64,000 bases of DNA from Gamarada debralockiae (lineage: Eukaryota; Ascomycota; Leotiomycetes; Helotiales; Hyphodiscaceae): positions 1-64,000 of the forward strand of contig NXFV01000640.1 of assembly GCA_002803225.1 (NCBI GenBank), written 5' to 3'. Below the pieces are notes generated by a model. The model was given only the letters and a program-made list of their open reading frames with translations, was not told the DNA's origin and searched no databases. The translations under genes and the position numbers were made by a program. Positions 43,711 through 57,624 of the stretch are shown here, in pieces (position 1 is the first letter of the stretch; the number at the start of each line of letters is the position of its first letter).

Positions 43711-44650
43711 GTTGGTATGGTATTATTTGCTAGGTAAGATAGGTGAGACTTCATTTCTTTGGTGCTTGTGGATGCGCATTAGAGATTCAATTGTTCATGA
43801 TACCACAACTATGAACAGTCATCGAAGACATTTTCCCCGCATCCAAACCATGATACTTTTCCGCTCTCTTCGCCAAACGAAGCGATCACCGCGATCGATC
43901 ACCCCCTTGTCCACATTCCCGCCAATCAACGAAGAATCTGCCACACCCCGCACTCGGGCGCCAAATCAAAACGCCCATAGTCCGGACTGTCAGACGTCAG
44001 ATCTGTAATATTACATCACGCTGTCGCAGCGGGTGGAGAGCCGCCAATTATTGTTCGGGATGGATTTGGGATCTTCGGTCGCTTTGCTTGGAATTGATGG
44101 GGTTCCTGCTCAGATGATGGAAGGTTGGTACGAGGTTGAAGAGATAGGGAGTGTGAATGTGAGATGATGTGGGAGGATGCTAAAGATAAGAGAAAGGAGG
44201 ACCTCGGTGCTCGCCTTCAAAATCAATTAGAGAGGTTTTGAAAGTAGTATCGAGCTTCGAGCAACATCTGGAATCGGTAAGTGCTCTAGTTACTCAAATT
44301 TCTCCTTGACATTGCTGCTTGCAGGCCACAACTCACAAATCGTTCCAGTGTAACGTCAGGCCCTCACTTCACGCCGTCTCAATAACTTAAACCCGATTTT
44401 TGGAGATTCTCATTTTCAGCGACCAAGCGCCAAACCGGTAAGATTCCTTTCTCGTTCTGATTTTGCAAGATTATTAATCTGACATGCATTCTTATTGCAG
44501 TCTTGTATAACAAGACCCCAACGTCCAATCCAGTTGTCCGAGCGGCCCCATTTCAGCCCCAAAGCCTAATACAGCCGCATTTGCGAATTGTGCATTGCCC
44601 CCAAAACTGCCACCAACAATCAATCAGAAGCAACTTTCCCCGCAGTCAAG
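43711..44650. other. Intergenic, nothing recognised
   Basis: About 940 bp without a supportable gene; the last 150 bp lead into the small membrane-protein gene. Confidence 0.35.
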
Positions 44651-44923
44651 ATGACGACACGTACGCAGATTGCTATCCTATTCAGCTTCGTTGCGGCATA
44701 CATCATTGTGATTACATCTTATGGGGTTTTATGGAGGCTCTATAACAAGAGAGAGGAAAAGAAGGAGGAGGAGAGAAAGCGGAGCCTAATTGAACATGGC
44801 TTTGGTCCTGGAGAGGTGGGAGAGAAGGGGAAGACTAGAGAAAGCTATGGTAATGGGCACTGGTCGGGTATAGAAGGCGAGGGTGCTGCAGGTGCCATTG
44901 CCCCTACTGCTGGCAGTGGTTAA
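44651..44923 (+). CDS. Small single-pass membrane protein, hypothetical
   Basis: 90 aa. The ATG at 44651 directly precedes one hydrophobic helix (QIAILFSFVAAYIIVITSYG, residues 6-25), then a strongly charged stretch (NKREEKKEEERKRSLIEHGF) and a Gly/Ala-rich tail. It reads as a plausible small tail-exposed membrane protein. No family recognised. Confidence 0.5.
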   Translation: MTTRTQIAILFSFVAAYIIVITSYGVLWRLYNKREEKKEEERKRSLIEHGFGPGEVGEKGKTRESYGNGHWSGIEGEGAAGAIAPTAGSG

Positions 44924-45315
44924 GAGATGAGGATTGAGTGAGGCTGGAGGTGAAGGGATGGTGGTCGAGGGAGACCTCACTAATTCGCTCACTACCTAGC
45001 TGACGGCTGAATGGAACGGGCGAGCCGACTTGCGGCAACCAAAGAAAGAAAGATGGCTGGGTACTGTACTTTTACCGTATTAAGGGAAATGTATCATTTG
45101 TTTTAATTGGTTTGGTAGGGGCTGTGGAGTCTTTTCATTAACGATTTCGTGGAGTACGGGTGGGGACTTTCGGGACGAAGAGCCTCGATATTCGTCCTAC
45201 TTTCGTATCCTCCTCGCCCCCAACCCACTCTCTAAATGAATGTTAAATTCTTAGCGGGTGGCACAGCCAAAAAAATTTAAACATCCATTTTAAGGTGTTT
45301 TTGGCGGGGGGAGTA
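44924..45315. other. Intergenic, nothing recognised
   Basis: Between the small membrane-protein gene and the 154-bp MITE-like element; no gene or RNA supported. Confidence 0.35.
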
Positions 45316-45469
45316 CAGCGCGCAACCTTTGCTGTCCGAGCTTCAACGGGCTATTTAAACCTATTACAGTAAAGTTCAGCTAAATCCTGATCTCTATTGG
45401 TTGGCCCACTTGTTACCATAGAATCATTGAGAGGGGCATAGATAAAAAAGGTCAGATTGTTGCGCGCTG
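45316..45469. mobile_element. 154-bp MITE-like element with TA flanks
   Basis: Ends are CAGCGCGCAAC (45316-45326) and its exact inverse GTTGCGCGCTG (45459-45469), flanked outside by TA on both sides (a 14-bp perfect inverted repeat counting GTA/TAC). Non-coding interior. Size and TA duplication fit a Tc1/mariner-type MITE. Confidence 0.65.
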
Positions 45470-45663
45470 TACGAAAGTAGATGCCCAATAATCATAGAAC
45501 ATGTATCTTCTTATCCATGATAATACGGGTCGGTGAGACGTACTCTCGTATCTTATTACGGCTTTACGTCCGCCCCCTGTCGAGGCTTCAGTCGAGTCAA
45601 GCGAACGTTATCAGATCCTCTTGAGATACCTCCGTGTCTGTCCTGGTACATGAGCCTTAAGTA

Positions 45664-45978
45664 TCAATAGAAGAATTTTATGCCTTCCACGGGCCAATGA
45701 ACATTCCGAAATATATTAAGCCTGATTCCGCTTGAGCCACCTGATTGGTATCGCTTAAAGTCTAGGTAGGCACCGACATTGAAATTCAACGAATCATGTA
45801 CGACACGAATTAACATGTTCTTTACCTCATCAAGCATTCCCTTAACTCGAATTGAGTTTTCCGGCCGAGAAATCACCAACTCGAACACTTTCGGAAAGTG
45901 GTCAGCGCTCCATCCTACGAAGCACGTGTTGACAATGCGTAAGCACAGCCGTACATTCGCGGAATCATGGAACATCAA
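45664..45978 (-). CDS. Unassigned reading frame, possible gene fragment
   Basis: About 104 codons opening at TTG/ATG and reading MFHDSANVRLCLRIVNTCFV to a stop at 45664, with protein-like composition (FPKVFELVISRPENSIRVKG). No named domain recognised and no splice partner found upstream. Could be the tail of a decayed gene. Confidence 0.25.
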   Translation of the reverse strand: MMFHDSANVRLCLRIVNTCFVGWSADHFPKVFELVISRPENSIRVKGMLDEVKNMLIRVVHDSLNFNVGAYLDFKRYQSGGSSGIRLNIFRNVHWPVEGIKFFY

Positions 45979-46308
45979 GTGAATCTTTCAGGGGCAAGAA
46001 TTTGTTTAAAGCTTTACATATTGCCACCGTCTGCGGCTCAGGAGATATCAAATTCAAGTCGACGTCGAGAAAAACGCAATTGAGGTATGAATTTTCCCCT
46101 GTAACGCCCACATAAGTAGTCAGTCATGTGACCTATGCCATAGCGATACCTGACCGCCGTTCATATGACCGCCAGGGTTCCTTGCATAGACCTTCCGCAT
46201 TCGAGGGGGAGCACCTAAGGAGATCTGGGGTTGTCGGGCACTATTGATTGTTTATCGACGTTTCATCAATTCCAAGTTCTCGGAGCCTTACGGAGTGCTT
46301 GCCGGAGC

Positions 46309-47939
46309 ATGGACGGTGAAGATCATGCGCGCCGCATCCATCGAAAGTCCCGAGCGGGGTGTTTACCTTGCAAACGGTAGGTCATTTTCAAGAAACATTC
46401 CGCGAGCTCGGTTTTTGAGAGTGCTCTCAATCTGCACCTTTCGTTTATGGGACGTTAACACAAGTAGCCGGCACATCCGATGCGACGAATTCTCCCCAAT
46501 CTGTCGGAATTGCGCCAAACGTGGTTCAACATGCAAATACCCCATGGCTAGACGCCCCTTAAACGAGGAGGGGGAGGCGATTCTCGATCTGCCTTGGCAA
46601 ACGATACCCAAACCGGAGTCTACCGAGTGGCAACCGGGAGCGGCTTTGCAAGAGGATCAGCCCTACCCTCCTTCGTCCGAGCTTTCTGTTCGCTTACCAC
46701 TCTCACCCTTCGATCTCTCGACGCAGGACTTACGGCTCATGCATCACATACTCTACGTATCCTGTAACCTCGAGACAAGTAATTCGAGCAACATGCTAAC
46801 GTGGACTAGTCAAATCCCAGTGTAAGCTCGACCCTTTCTGACTTTAGCCATTCACATATATGAGATAGACTTCTAATACTTTCAAGTTTCGTCCAACTCT
46901 CCACGACACATGAAATAGTCCGTTACAGCCTGCTGAGCTTATCCGCCACTCATCTCGGTTGGATCACTCGGTCTTCAGATCTGGATAATGTTGCCGCACG
47001 GCACCAGACGTCTGCATACAGCTCCCTCCAGAATGCCGTAGACAACTTTACACAGGCCAATGCGGATGCTGTATTTGTTGCAAGCATCATCCTCTCCTGG
47101 CAGGCACAAGATTGGTTAGTCATTCCATGTGGCAGCCGAGTGAACCAATGCTGAACAGTTACTCATTTTCAGGCGCAGCTGGGCTGCATTGATCAAAGGC
47201 GAGACGGCAGTGAGTGCATTGCATCTCAATCAAGACCCCGCAGTTCAGCCTCATGCAGCATGCTCACTTCTTCTAGGTTGTCAACGCCATGCGCCCCTGG
47301 ATTGCTGACTCGATATTCTCCGCTCCTCTATCCGAACACATACAAGAAGCAGACCACGCCTCATCCATCCCCACAACACCATACCAGCCTCTTCCCGGCG
47401 AAGCCAAACGACTAAAAGTGTGCATTGACTCCCTCCATCGCGCAGAGAAATTCATGTCCACGACAGAAGAGCATTCGCATCTCCACAAAGGGCTTCTCGA
47501 TTTCACTCGCAACTTGCAGAAATTCCCACCCGGACCCAGCCCACCCGAGCAATTTAGACTCGTGTACCCACTGCGAGGATGGCTGTTCTGGCTCCCCCGA
47601 TCTTTCCTTCGGATGGCGAAGAAGGATATCCACGTCCTTGTTTGCTTTGCGTTTTATAATGCGACAGTGTTGGCTGTGAAGCCGTTCTTCCCAGCTGTTG
47701 GCGCGGTGTTTTATAGGAATACGCAGACTACTGCTATCAAGCAGATCTATCATTATTTATTCAGCGTGCAATGTAAGGATCAATTGGATGGTGTAAAAAG
47801 TAATAAGGGTTTGGATGAGGCACTTAGTTTGGTGGGAGACTGTATGGAGATAGCGGCGGAGCACTGGAATGAGTGGAGTCATGATGGTTTGGGTCAAACT
47901 CGGGTACAGGATGAATCAAGTCCGGCGACTAGCTCGTAA
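46309..47939 (+). CDS. Zn2Cys6 transcription factor
   Basis: Five exons (46309-46376, 46468-46821, 46887-47114, 47173-47209, 47277-47939), 449 aa. The binuclear zinc cluster is made by splicing exon 1 to 2: GCLPCKRRHIRCDEFSPICR then NCAKRGSTCKYP, with spacing C-x2-C-x6-C-x6-C-x2-C-x6-C (Cys 18, 21, 28, 35, 38, 45). The rest resembles short sterol-regulator-like (Upc2-type) C6 proteins: LHHILY-like (here LMHHILYVSCNL), LSATHLGWITRS, ILSWQAQDWRSWAALIKG, ending in a helical region. All introns are GT-AG, 58-91 nt. It binds DNA in the nucleus and its targets are unknown. It lies between two pseudogenes, so an original regulon partner may be lost. Confidence 0.88.
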
Positions 47940-48033
47940 CGAAATCCTCATAAGCATTGAACAAACTGCGTTGAACTCTTGATTAAGAACCCACCTTGAG
48001 AAGCGATCTTGCAAAACCGAGACATCATTCCAA

Positions 48034-49265
48034 TTGCTCGGGTACTTGGGTCAGAAGCTTGTGCTCATAGATAGCGCTCCGCAAATTGTCAAGCACCAAC
48101 CTCTCCATATCAGCCTCACCACAGATCAACGACCAATCTTTCAGCCGACATCAGACACTGACTCACCAAAGTTTCAACAGTCGCAGCACCAATATGCGGC
48201 AGCAAAGCCGGCTTATTATTCTTCAACAACTCAGGGGTTCACTTCAGGCTCAGCCTCAAACACATCTAAGCCCACGAAATACACCTTCCCAGTTTCGAGC
48301 GCCCCAACAAGAGCTTTCTCATCAATCAAAGCCCCGTGCGCCGTATTGACGATCAGCACTCCGTCCTTCATCTCTCAAACTTTTTCGAGCCGATTATGTG
48401 TTCAGTAGAATGAGTGAGGGCGAGATTGAGGCTGATGATGTCGGAAGTTGGCGTACGTAGCGTCGCCAGCTTTGGAGGTGGGAAGTGGGTGACGGTATTG
48501 GATTCTCATGCCGAATGCTTGGGCGCGTTTGGCAACTTCCTGTGTTTGGTAAGAAATTTTGAACGGTCCGAGGGGAGGGGGGACCGACATGTCCGATGTC
48601 GTCCATTCCCAAGCTACCCAAAAGCTTCCCTCGAGGATCATGACCCAATGTGATTTACTGCCGCCTCTTCATTGTCCTGCGAAGAAGATGTAAGTTAATG
48701 TGGTGCTTTCAGAAGACGAAACGAAAACGGTCACTTCTTCAGAGCGCATCATTCGCAGCTGTGATCTGGCGAAGGGCTCCGATCATGAGATAGAGGGTTG
48801 TGTCTGCTACCACATAGGTGTTGATATCTGGGGTATGAGAAACAGAAATCCCTCGACTTGGGCAGGCTTCGACGTCAATATTATCATATCCTGCACCATT
48901 GTAGTAAATGTACTTGACGCTCGGTGGAAGTACTGAGACCATTTCCTCATCAAATGGACCTGTCACCTGTTGTAATCTTAGAGCTTTCTGCAAATGGAAA
49001 CACTGATGTCCTCACAGTAGTGGATTCATTGCTTCGAAATATTCCTACGATCCCATCATAGATACCGCTCTTGCACAATTGGATAAACTCTTCGCGGGTT
49101 CCAGATCTATTCTCCTAGATTTTCTGCTCGGTCTTCAGGTTCGCTATTCTGACTAGAAGAGATACATCATTCACTCACCTGGAGTGTGATACTAGGAGAT
49201 AAAGACTTCCACTTCCCATTCTCAAAGAACAACGGGCCCACAAGTAGAGCAGCAGGCGCAGCCAT
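48034..49265 (-). pseudogene. Broken D-2-hydroxyacid dehydrogenase (glyoxylate-reductase-like) gene
   Basis: From ATG 49265: APAALLVGPLFFENGKWKSL, a GTGAGT intron, then a frame with TAG followed by REEFIQLCKSGIYDGIVGIF. Next come VTGPFDEEMVSVLPPSVKYI, YYNGAGYDNIDVEACPSRGI, DTTLYLMIGALRQI, a degraded nucleotide-binding segment (about 48400-48650), then MKDGVLIVNTAHGALIDEKA, LVGALETGKVYFVGLDVFEA and finally LVLDNLRSAIYEHKLLTQVP. A one-base insertion near 48233 (after EAEPEVNP) and disrupted frames through the Rossmann domain show inactivation. Intact homologues reduce glyoxylate or hydroxypyruvate using NAD(P)H. Confidence 0.75.
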
Positions 49266-50810
49266 GTTAAAAAGCGGAAGATCTCGAGTCAAGCTAAATA
49301 GAAGAAAGGTTTGAATCAGTCAGCGTCAATAAGTCAACTTCCAAAAAAGAGTCAATTAGAGTTGTCGCTCAAGCTGTGGCTCAGAAATTGGGGCTAACCG
49401 AATCTAGGAAATGCAGAGAACGGGGTTTGAAGAAGGGGGAGTGACTAGCAGCATGAGGACAGCCAGGTGGAATTGCTTTTGGACATGGAAGGCGCAATCT
49501 ATCACAGCAAAATTAAGTTATGACAACGCATCACAATACCGGTAGAATTTCTGAACCACTGGGAAGTATACACCCCGACGGATCATATGAATAGTTTCAA
49601 GATATTATCCCACTCGAAGGGGTTCTTGAACCTCGGCAGATACTTCATTTCATCAATCAAAGTCGCACGAAAGTGTGTTGTAAGCCGGCTGTACCTTCGC
49701 GTCATGCGTTTGTGAGGGCATAACCCGGAAAATCGGCACGGCAAGTAGTGTTCCGTGCAGCTTTCCTGCAAGTATATACTTTATCTGTATACCGGGCGTT
49801 CTAGATCATACACATCACATTCATTTACATGGGAAAGGTTTGAGGGCATTGTCCGACTCGCGGCCTTTTTCAACCTGAGATATTGCAGGGGTGCTTCTCA
49901 AGCCCTCCTCAAGCCACCGTGCAGTTAGTCCCTGGCCTACCTAGCGCAGTGCCGGATCTCGATTGCATGCATATAGAGCCTTAGAAAGTATCAAGTCGGC
50001 TATTTGTTTATTTCAACCTCATAGTTCCTTGTGGTTGCGGTTGAGGAAGGGTTGATGTTGAAATTGAGTGGAGACCAGGCCCAATTCGATTTAGCGTGGC
50101 GTATTCGCTTACATAGACTGCAAATCAACTTCTTGCTTTCACATCTCTTCTACACTTTATATGTATGATTCGTATATATGCACGTCGTGCTGACAGTGCA
50201 GCCGATTGAACATGCGATCCTATAAAGTCGCTGAGAGAAGCGGGGTTGATGCTTTGTGTAGCGAGGAGGCACGGTGGCTTCAAATGTGTCGTGAACGCCA
50301 CAACGGCAGATCTGTCTTTCCCCACAGAAGCTTGGCCAGATCGAGAAGAACTTGTTTCTATATCAGTTTCTCGGGGCAATTGATGCCATTGAACTACCCG
50401 AATAACGTTTGTGCCGATGCAATGACCCCTGTTTCAGTAGAAGGTCATGAAGAGGAGGCAGTTGCATACGCTGTGTAATTGTTGACTCAGCTGTCCACAG
50501 CCCTAGGCGGCTTGAGCGACTCCTCTCAGATATTCCATTAATCAGCTATCGATTCTCAGAATCGGTCCGTAGATCCACTCCAAGGGAAGATTAACGGATC
50601 TGCATGTTTGTGAACTTGTGCTGAGGATGATGATGCCTCGGCCAAGTTGTCTGACCGTGGGCTGCTCCTCAAAGAAGACATCCATATCAACCAGTGGTTT
50701 CCACATCCTGCTCCGCATCTACTATTTATCCTGCGTGCCCTTTTCATACCTTCCGCATTGGATCCTCTTCTACTTACTTTCATCATTCCCGAAGCTCAGC
50801 ATTCAACAAA
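49266..50810. other. Intergenic, nothing recognised
   Basis: About 1.5 kb with no supportable gene. The proximal part must hold the promoter of the decarboxylase-like gene: pyrimidine tracts and CTTACTTTC at 50770-50790 just before the ATG. Confidence 0.4.
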
Positions 50811-53350
<2,540 letters not shown>

Positions 53351-55503
53351 AACGTGCCTCGATTATGGACCAACCTTTGCACTTGCCACAGTGATCGAGC
53401 TACCCTGTGGATTTTCTCTCAATCGAACTTGGACGTGATTGCAGAATGGACGATGGGAGTTTTGGAATTCTTTCTGACTTCTCTCCTTTTGCCGATTTCG
53501 TCCTTTATTTCCCTTTATAAGTATCCTATCTGGTAAAAAGCAAATTAATATAATATTCTTTTTACTAATTAAGTGAGTTACATTGAAGTACATCAATTCA
53601 GTTGAGTAGTTAAGGTTTATTTTCATAATTTATACTGCTGGCATTGAAATAATTGGACGAAAAGTATCGTAATGATTCCATTCAAAACCTCGTGGGTAGA
53701 ACTACAGAATTGGTATGTATGATAAGGTATTATATACTGTGGCAAGTTTGAACTAGGATTACAAATAAGCTAATGATTAGCATCGAACGTGCAAGCCAAC
53801 AATTTTCCATCACTTAGAGAAATTGAAATTTCTTACGGATAAGAAGAAACTTCATTAAAAATCAGTGATTCTCTAACCTACCCTCAACTCGTCCTTCTTG
53901 ATTGCCAAAATCTAGCGTGTCAGCAACTATGTCTCAATATTACGATTTTCCTAATCTTTAGTAGAACACAACGTCGATACCCAGTGTACTAGTGGTATTG
54001 CAAGTTTGTGACTATGAAAGCAAACAATAGTACCATTCCCTGTTCTGTCTCATGCGACGACTCCCCTCTTCCAACACGGAGAATCGTCGCAATTGTGATC
54101 GCAAGCATTATGGTAGCCGTTATCATTTATACTACGGGATTTGCACAGGGCATCGCGTGGGGAGGAGGAAGAATTGGGCACGAAACGAGGGAATGCGGAG
54201 AACGTACATACCAGGTGGAGAGTTTGAGGACACTGCATGATGAGCCATTTTGTTGGTGACATTGCTATGGTCTAGGGTCTGAATGCTGAATCCTGTGGCA
54301 TATATCTGAGTTTCTGAAGTAGCCCCCGAGTTGAGGATGTCTTAAGGTTCGCCTCGCAGCTTGTTAGACTTTGCTCTTGCTCCCAGTCGCACCTTCCTCT
54401 TGAACACGAAAGGAAATTTGGAGTAAGAAGCAAGACATTATGTTGTATCGCATTCTTGGCACAGTGTCTTTCCATGCAGTCGTCGATTGGTTTATTGGAT
54501 CCTGCACATTCACGTACCCACATATAAAAGTATCATTCGCATCGCATCCTCATGATGCACTTCACTATATCCAAGAAGACAGAGTCCTGCTGCCTCTTGA
54601 CTCTGCAAATTCTCCTACTTTTGGCTGCCCGGAGGAATGACTGTTTGGCTCAGGATTGACACTTCAGACTATAAGTCTGCTGCCTTTATTTTATCTTTAT
54701 TGACGTGAGTTTTGTCTTTACTTTGTAGCTTCTACGCTAATGTACTTTCTCTCTGCGTAGCTGGGTCTTAATTGTGCATGAAAAGCCTTCTGTTACCGAA
54801 AGCAGAAGTTCGATAGAATGAATACACGATTTCACCCAGCTATCCCGACTCACAGCTGCTGTCAATATTCTCGAAATCTCCTTCGCAGCACTCTGCATGA
54901 GCATTATCGCCCTCACTAACATGATTAAGGAGAACGGAAGAAACTTTGGAAGATCAGAAGAAGTGTGCGACGGTCTTTCTCAATAAACCCAAACACATGC
55001 TTTATTATCTCCGCAGTCTGGTTCCCCTTCCAGAGCGGGTTCATTACCTCCGTCTTCCTCCGTACCTGCTTTCTTTCCAGCCTACCTGGCCGACTGTCTC
55101 AGGCCCCGCCATTCCCACCGTCCACACTTAACCAACCTTAGATTCTGCCTATCACCAGTAGGGCTCTTGATAAGGCGTAAATTCCCCGCAAAGCAAGAGA
55201 TCTCTTGATGCTATCACTATAGCCATAGTTCTTGTTAAGACTACGTTAGATGTGGAGACGTAGTTAGGCGTGTAAGAAGAAATAGAGATATATTTGACTA
55301 TAAAATCGACTATATAGAACCTCCCCTACTACTCCAAACATATTTAATAGGCCGTGGACACTTTCGCTGTCGCTAGTCGCCCCATTTTATGTAAAACGTA
55401 TGGGAAACGAGGGAAAGAGAGGAGGGAAAGACAATAGGGAAATCTGAATCTGTAGGCAAGCCATATAATTAGTAAATATTCTGAATCAAGGCGATCTACA
55501 CAA
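53351..55503. other. Gene-poor 2.1-kb spacer
   Basis: AT-rich 3' flank (53520-53900). A frame at 54014-54259 has one hydrophobic helix (RRIVAIVIASIMVAVIIYTT) but no family match; I would not annotate it as a gene. No RNA gene seen. Confidence 0.35.
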
Positions 55504-55980
55504 CTATTGAGAGCTAAGAAACGGTAGCTCGAACTCGTCCAATTGCGTCGTATCAACTGTCTTTGGCTTCTTCGCAAGTTTCGCTTTCTTCTTCTCTTCC
55601 CTCTCTATTGCACGTCGATTCTGTGAGGCTTGCTTTGCTGTCGGTTTACGTTCGCGCGATAATGGAGCCCGGTTAATTAGCGTAATTAAGGCAGACGGGA
55701 GGTTCGCCGGATTTGCTATATTTGACGCGTAGGGGGCCTCCCACAGAGGTCGATGTAGGAGGCCGATATTGATGGTTACAATACCGTAGTAATTGGTCTA
55801 TAAGACAGGGTATTGCATGTCAACTCTCACCAGTTTGAAGGCCGTTGCAGGGATAATTTTGGCGTGTCGACAACGTCTTATAAAACGGAGGGGTGGTCAC
55901 GTAGGGTTGGGGTCTTATAGGCCAATTAGTACCGTACATAAGGTGATAGGAGAGGTCGGTTTTGATGAAATATATTAAGG
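55504..55980. mobile_element. Transposon-derived coding scraps on both strands
   Basis: Minus strand 55740-55504 reads coding-like: APYASNIANPANLPSALITL then RERKPTAKQASQNRRAIERE and a Lys-rich stretch to DEFELPFLSSQ-stop, like a basic C-terminal tail of a transposase. Plus strand 55793-55978 includes AVAGIILACRQRLIKRR and GLGSYRPIST, resembling the start of a non-LTR reverse-transcriptase domain (SYRPIS motif). Both are short, and assignment is tentative. Confidence 0.35.
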
Positions 55981-56108
55981 TTGGTAGGTTTAATAGGAGG
56001 GAAGGGCTGATTATATCTCAGATTGCGACCGTGGTAAAAAAGTAAAAAATTGGATTGAAGCCATCGTGAATATTCAAGAGCGCGAGCTTCTATGATACAT
56101 GGGTTCAC

Positions 56109-57624
56109 ATGCAAATTTTGGTGGGGAGCTGTGTAGATAAGCAGCTCACCGCCTTGACTTGTGATAGTCTACCGGGTTCATTCAGGGATCCACTCCGAGG
56201 ATATCGTCACAGCCAATCTCTTGTGGAGGCCAGCCTACGATGCTCTTTCATATACATGGGCGACGAGACCGGCGACATGAACCGATCGAGAATAATTCGA
56301 TGCGTGAAGGATAGTAGGACTATCCACATTACGAATAATTGTGATGCGGCAATACGACGTCTTCGGCTTCGCAACAAAAAGAGGCGGATTTGGACCGATG
56401 CGATCCATATCAGCCAAGACAACTACAGCGAGCGCAACCGGCAGGTCTCATTGATGTCTAGAATATACGTGACGGCACGCCACGTAATTGTCTATACTGG
56501 CGAAGGGACATATCAAACCAACTCCTTATTTGACTGGCTGGACGCCTCAGAGAAGATCTGAACATCCCCTCGATCCGGAAGTTCGTGGATATCAACGAGG
56601 CAGGGCTCGGTATTCTAACTGGAGCAGCACGAATCTGGAACTGGTTAGGCGCCACCAAGTTTTGGATCAATGAGGTCGTAACCAAGTTGGAGCGGTTCTG
56701 GAGCATCACTCAAACGCGCTGTTTCTCGCTGTTCCGCAAGTCGGAACCTAGTCAGAAGGTCGTGTTCTCAGACTCGGAGCTCACCAAGTTCGTAAGCAGC
56801 TATTTCTTGCGGCGATGGTTCCAATGAGTCTGGGTCTTGCAGGAGGTTGCCCTGCCGAATCTCCACAATACTAGTGTCCTATGTGGCACAAGGATGACCA
56901 TGGGTGAAAGAGCACTACACCTACTCTCCCTCCTGAAAGACCAAGGATCTGGCAGTATGAGGCGGATCTTTGTCTTAGTCCGTCAGAGGATAGAGGGCCT
57001 CAAAAGATCGCACCTCCTCGACATCCTCATCGAGACATGGGGATCGTGAATCCGGGGATCCGCGTGACAAGATCTTCGGCGCCTTGAGCATAGCGCGCGG
57101 GATGGACAAGGGGAGATTCCCGGAGCTGAAGGCGAACTATGAACAAGTAGCGCCCATGGTCTACGCATATTTCTCCGCCTTCTTCATACATCACCACGGC
57201 CCCACCTTCTTCCTCTCTCTGATCAAATGTCAGCCAAATTCGGCGGACTTCCGTCCTGGGCGGCGGATTGGACTTTGCCGTGGCCAATTACAAGGCCGTG
57301 CGGGGAAAAGGCTTTGCTACTGGATCTGGGTCGACGAAGGTCAAGGATGCCGAAGCGGAGTTCGACCAAGAGAACGGACGTACGGTTTTGAAACTCCACC
57401 GGCTAAGGATTCTCCAAGGCTACTTGACTAAGGCTGGACACATGGATGATTCGAATGACACACACGTTGAAGACGTACAACATCTCTCAGAGGACGAGGT
57501 CCTAATTGAAATGTATCCTGGTTTGGCTGCTCTCCTCAGGAAGGAAGGCGAGTACTACGTCTTCATCCGCATTTGCCCGCACGCACTCTTAGAGAATGGC
57601 GTGGAGAAGCTCGCGGAGGTGTGA
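56109..57624 (+). pseudogene. Broken HET-domain gene
   Basis: LPGSFRDPLRGYRHSQSLVE, then AYDALSYTW in one frame and GDETGD in another (one base missing at about 56258). The frame continues ITNNCDAAIRRLRLRNKKRR, IWTDAIHISQDNYSERN, RQVSLMSRIYVTARHVIVYT and a stop after LFDWLDASEKI. Later RRWFQ-TGA-VWVLQEVALPNLHN has TGA where CGA (Arg) is expected. Then ESGDPRDKIFGALSIARGMD, and shifted frames to KAVRGKGFATGSGSTKVKDA and YYVFIRICPHALLENGVEKL. The HISQ in place of the usual CINQ is another change. At least three lesions, one RIP-type. Confidence 0.8.
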
